Source: Pedobacter psychrophilus | GTDB taxonomy: Bacteria; Bacteroidota; Bacteroidia; Sphingobacteriales; Sphingobacteriaceae | DNA: 64,000 bases | NCBI RefSeq assembly: GCF_001652725.1 | Contig: NZ_LWHJ01000011.1 | Span: forward strand, 744,001 to 808,000 | Direction: 5' to 3' | Shown: positions 62,223 to 64,000 of the stretch, piece after piece | Numbering within the stretch: position 1 is the first letter of the stretch | Layout of the letters: each line of letters opens with the position of its first letter | Notes under the pieces: generated by a model | Databases searched by the model: none | The model's input: the letters and a program-made list of their open reading frames with translations, nothing else | Told to the model about the DNA's origin: nothing | Program-made: the position numbers and the translations under genes

Positions 62223-63157
62223 TGGAAGAAGATTTCTTAGTTAAAACTCCATCAGGTTTATATTGTAAATACGGTAATTTTTATATTGATGCCATTCTTC
62301 CTGTAGAAAATGTTCTGATCACACACGCTCATGGAGATCATGCTAGGCCACATAACCAAAATATTTATTGTACAACTCCTACTAAAAATATAATGGAGTT
62401 GAGGTTTAAGAAAAATGCCGGTAAAATTTTTAATGAGATTAAATATCATCAAGAATTTAAAATGGGGGAGGTGTTGATTTCATTTTTACCAGCTGGGCAT
62501 ATTTTGGGGTCTGCAATGATAAAGATGACTTTTAATAGCTCAATTTACCTCTTCACTGGCGATTATAAATTACAGGAAGATGCCACTTGCGAATCTATAG
62601 AATTTTGCAAAGCAGATGTTTTGATTACTGAAACTACTTTTGCCAATCCAGATACTAAACATCCAAATCCATCTGATGAAATTGAAAAACTAAATAAAAT
62701 TGAGTCGAATATTTTATTAGGAGTTTACGGTTTAGGAAAAGCACAACGCATTACACAACTCATCAATAAAATTTGCCCTCAAAAAAATATACAATTACAT
62801 TATTCTATTTATCCAATTCATCAGCTTTATGAAAATAAAGGATATCACTTGGGTAATTATCAGCATTATGATCGTAAGTTGATGAAAACAAGTAAAACAA
62901 ATCAGGTTTATTTAGTTCCACCACTAACTTTTAACGCCTATCATAAAGCTATTGGAGTTGTTAAAATATTTGCCTCAGGCTGGGATAATCTGCAAAAAGG
63001 TAACGATGAAAAATTATATATATCAGATCATGTTGATTGGGATGATATTATTGAAACCATTAAAAAAGTATCACCAAAAAAAGTTTGGACCATACATGGA
63101 GATGGTAAACATTTAAAAAGTTATTTTAGCAATAATTTGGAAGTGAAAATTCTATAA
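62222..63157 (+). CDS. Metallo-beta-lactamase-fold exonuclease-like protein
   Basis: The 311-residue protein has the MBL fold with metal ligands in THAHGDHARP (H35, H37, D39, H40), later PAGHILGSAMI and the terminal IHGDGKHLKSYF with a histidine. Features such as SDHVDWDDIIETIKKVSPKKVWTIHGDG match the beta-CASP-like RNA/DNA-processing branch (YSH1/Exo) of the family. The exact substrate is unknown. It overlaps coaE and is followed immediately by the DUF5522 gene. Confidence 0.82.
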   Translation: MEEDFLVKTPSGLYCKYGNFYIDAILPVENVLITHAHGDHARPHNQNIYCTTPTKNIMELRFKKNAGKIFNEIKYHQEFKMGEVLISFLPAGHILGSAMIKMTFNSSIYLFTGDYKLQEDATCESIEFCKADVLITETTFANPDTKHPNPSDEIEKLNKIESNILLGVYGLGKAQRITQLINKICPQKNIQLHYSIYPIHQLYENKGYHLGNYQHYDRKLMKTSKTNQVYLVPPLTFNAYHKAIGVVKIFASGWDNLQKGNDEKLYISDHVDWDDIIETIKKVSPKKVWTIHGDGKHLKSYFSNNLEVKIL

Positions 63158-63316
63158 ATGTTAATAGAAAAAATTGATTATTATATTAACGAAGACGGAA
63201 ACTACGTATTTACAGAAAAATATCATTTAGATAGAGGTTATTGCTGTAAAAATGAGTGCAAACATTGTCCTTGGAAATTTAAAAGGAATAGAAAAACGGA
63301 TCAAAACCGTAAATAA
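63158..63316 (+). CDS. DUF5522 mini-protein with Cys-rich motif
   Basis: This short gene of 52 residues starts directly after the MBL gene stop. It reads IDYYINEDGNYVFTEKYHLDRGYCC and then KNECKHCPWKFKRN. The YHLxRGxCCxxxCxHCPW pattern is that of DUF5522, small proteins with four cysteines that may bind a metal. It has a strongly basic C-terminus. The function is unknown. Its packing between the MBL enzyme and marR suggests co-transcription. Confidence 0.85.
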   Translation: MLIEKIDYYINEDGNYVFTEKYHLDRGYCCKNECKHCPWKFKRNRKTDQNRK

Positions 63317-63324
63317 ATATTATT

Positions 63325-63774
63325 ATGGATATAGAAAACGAGATTCAGAATACAAAATTTATAAATAATTATCAGAAAGCGACGATCAACATACTTTATA
63401 CTTATAATTGGGTTAATGCACAACTAAAGCAGGAGCTGGACAAGCATAAAATCACTAATCAGCAGTTTAATATTTTGAGGATTTTAAGAGGGCAGTATCC
63501 AAACCCTTGTACCGTTAATATCTTAAAAGAGAGAATGTTAGATAAAATGTCTGATGCTTCTAGAATTGTTGATAGATTGGTGCAAAAAGAATTGGTAACA
63601 CGTTGTACAAATAAAAAAGATAGACGGGCTGTTGATATTCTGATAAATGATAAAGGCTTAGGATTATTAGAAAATATTCATTTAGAACCTGCCATAACAG
63701 AAATTCTATCAAAAAATATCTCTGAACAAGATTGTTTAATGTTGAGTAATTTGCTCGATAAATTTAGAGGATAA
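63325..63774 (+). CDS. MarR family transcriptional regulator
   Basis: The 149-residue winged-helix protein has the MarR fold: dimer helices at both ends, the recognition helix region CTVNILKERMLDKMSDASRIVDRLV, and the wing with CTNKKDRRAVDILINDKGL, the D-x-R-x-x-x-x pattern of MarR wings. The ligand is unknown. Its stop overlaps the next start (TAATG), so it is coupled to the kdsC-like gene. It may control this operon or a separate regulon. Confidence 0.87.
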   Translation: MDIENEIQNTKFINNYQKATINILYTYNWVNAQLKQELDKHKITNQQFNILRILRGQYPNPCTVNILKERMLDKMSDASRIVDRLVQKELVTRCTNKKDRRAVDILINDKGLGLLENIHLEPAITEILSKNISEQDCLMLSNLLDKFRG

Positions 63775-64000
63775 TGTTAGACAAATTAAAACAGATAACC
63801 ACTTTTGTATTTGATGTTGATGGTGTTTTAACCAATGGTAAAATCCTCATTACAGAAAATGGAGACCAATTAAGACAATACAACATTAAAGATGGATATG
63901 CAATACAATTAGCCATGAATAAGGGTTATGAAGTTTGCATTATAACAGGAGCAAAATCTAATTCTGTTGAATTAAGAATGCAAGGCTTAGGGATAAAACA
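63774..64000 (+). CDS. KdsC-like HAD phosphatase (cut by window edge)
   Basis: The first 75 residues of a HAD-family phosphatase are present. Motif I is the FDVDGVLTNG loop with nucleophile D14 and acid/base D16, followed by KILITENGDQLRQYNIKDGYAI and motif II ITGAKSNSVELRMQGLGI. This matches KdsC (3-deoxy-D-manno-octulosonate 8-phosphate phosphatase) of LPS Kdo synthesis. The remaining part, including the motif III lysine and motif IV aspartates, lies outside the window. Confidence 0.85.
   Translation, partial: MLDKLKQITTFVFDVDGVLTNGKILITENGDQLRQYNIKDGYAIQLAMNKGYEVCIITGAKSNSVELRMQGLGIK

Overview
The window looks like an ordinary chromosomal stretch of a Bacteroidota bacterium, most likely a Sphingobacteriaceae member close to Pedobacter. 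The signs are AT-rich DNA with A/T-ending codons, candidate promoters of the Bacteroidota TAnnTTTG type, no obvious Shine-Dalgarno sequences, a Rho with a long charged insertion, NusB with a large N-terminal extension, a PUR-type DUF3276 protein, a PorV/PorQ family protein and a DUF5522 mini-protein. This assignment is inference from protein families. I see no rRNA, tRNA, CRISPR array, prophage or complete insertion sequence.

Layout. 1-4989 (mostly +): GH25 lysozyme, YjbQ-like protein, GT2 glycosyltransferase, ECF sigma factor, rsmG, dprA. 4986-9998 (-): SixA-like phosphatase, GT9 glycosyltransferase, a PolX-like protein whose polymerase active site is lost, and long-form SppA. 10077-13525: folK and a lone HPt protein (+), then purS, pssA and rho (-). 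13751-19191: pyrF, DUF421 membrane protein, YbjQ family, an orphan and divergent RsmH-like methyltransferase, a DUF4142 lipoprotein and a DinB protein. 19192-23220 is the most unusual part. It is a repeat-rich zone around pnp with paired hairpins, two diverged tandem copies of a structured element, a decayed gene fragment, and several copies of a ~140 bp MITE-like element, two of which flank a one-domain GIY-YIG nuclease gene. 23222-28528 (-): NdpA-like protein, HDAC-like deacetylase, TspO-like membrane protein, kynureninase and two tandem PNPOx-like proteins. 28873-35028 (+): M42 and S9 peptidases, a nucleotidyltransferase and an OmpA-family porin. 35333-40539 (-): two MFS exporters, a lipoprotein, gpmI and HPF. 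40677-49854: L,D-transpeptidase, SemiSWEET, PorV-like protein, AcpH-like protein, tyrS, a TlpA-like thioredoxin, a LuxE-like acyl-protein synthetase and GH31 alpha-glucosidase. 50004-57551: glgB, a TPR protein, a secreted protein, 1-Cys peroxiredoxin, cold-shock protein, DUF3276 and an ABC exporter half. 57704-64000 (+): leucine-type dehydrogenase, then the tight run nusB-DUF1573-yajC-ybbR-coaE-MBL-DUF5522-marR-kdsC-like, the last cut by the window edge.

How the genes work together. Most are housekeeping: translation (rsmG, tyrS, hpf, nusB), RNA decay and termination (pnp, rho), nucleotide, folate and CoA synthesis (purS, pyrF, folK, coaE), lipids (pssA), glycolysis (gpmI) and glucan metabolism (GH31 next to glgB). 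Envelope functions recur: lysozyme, L,D-transpeptidase, OmpA, PorV-like protein, YajC, YbbR and several lipoproteins. No large novel gene system stands out. The best leads are the repeat/GIY-YIG arrangement, the structured intergenic repeats before pnp, the PolX protein with no catalytic aspartates and the orphan RsmH paralogue.
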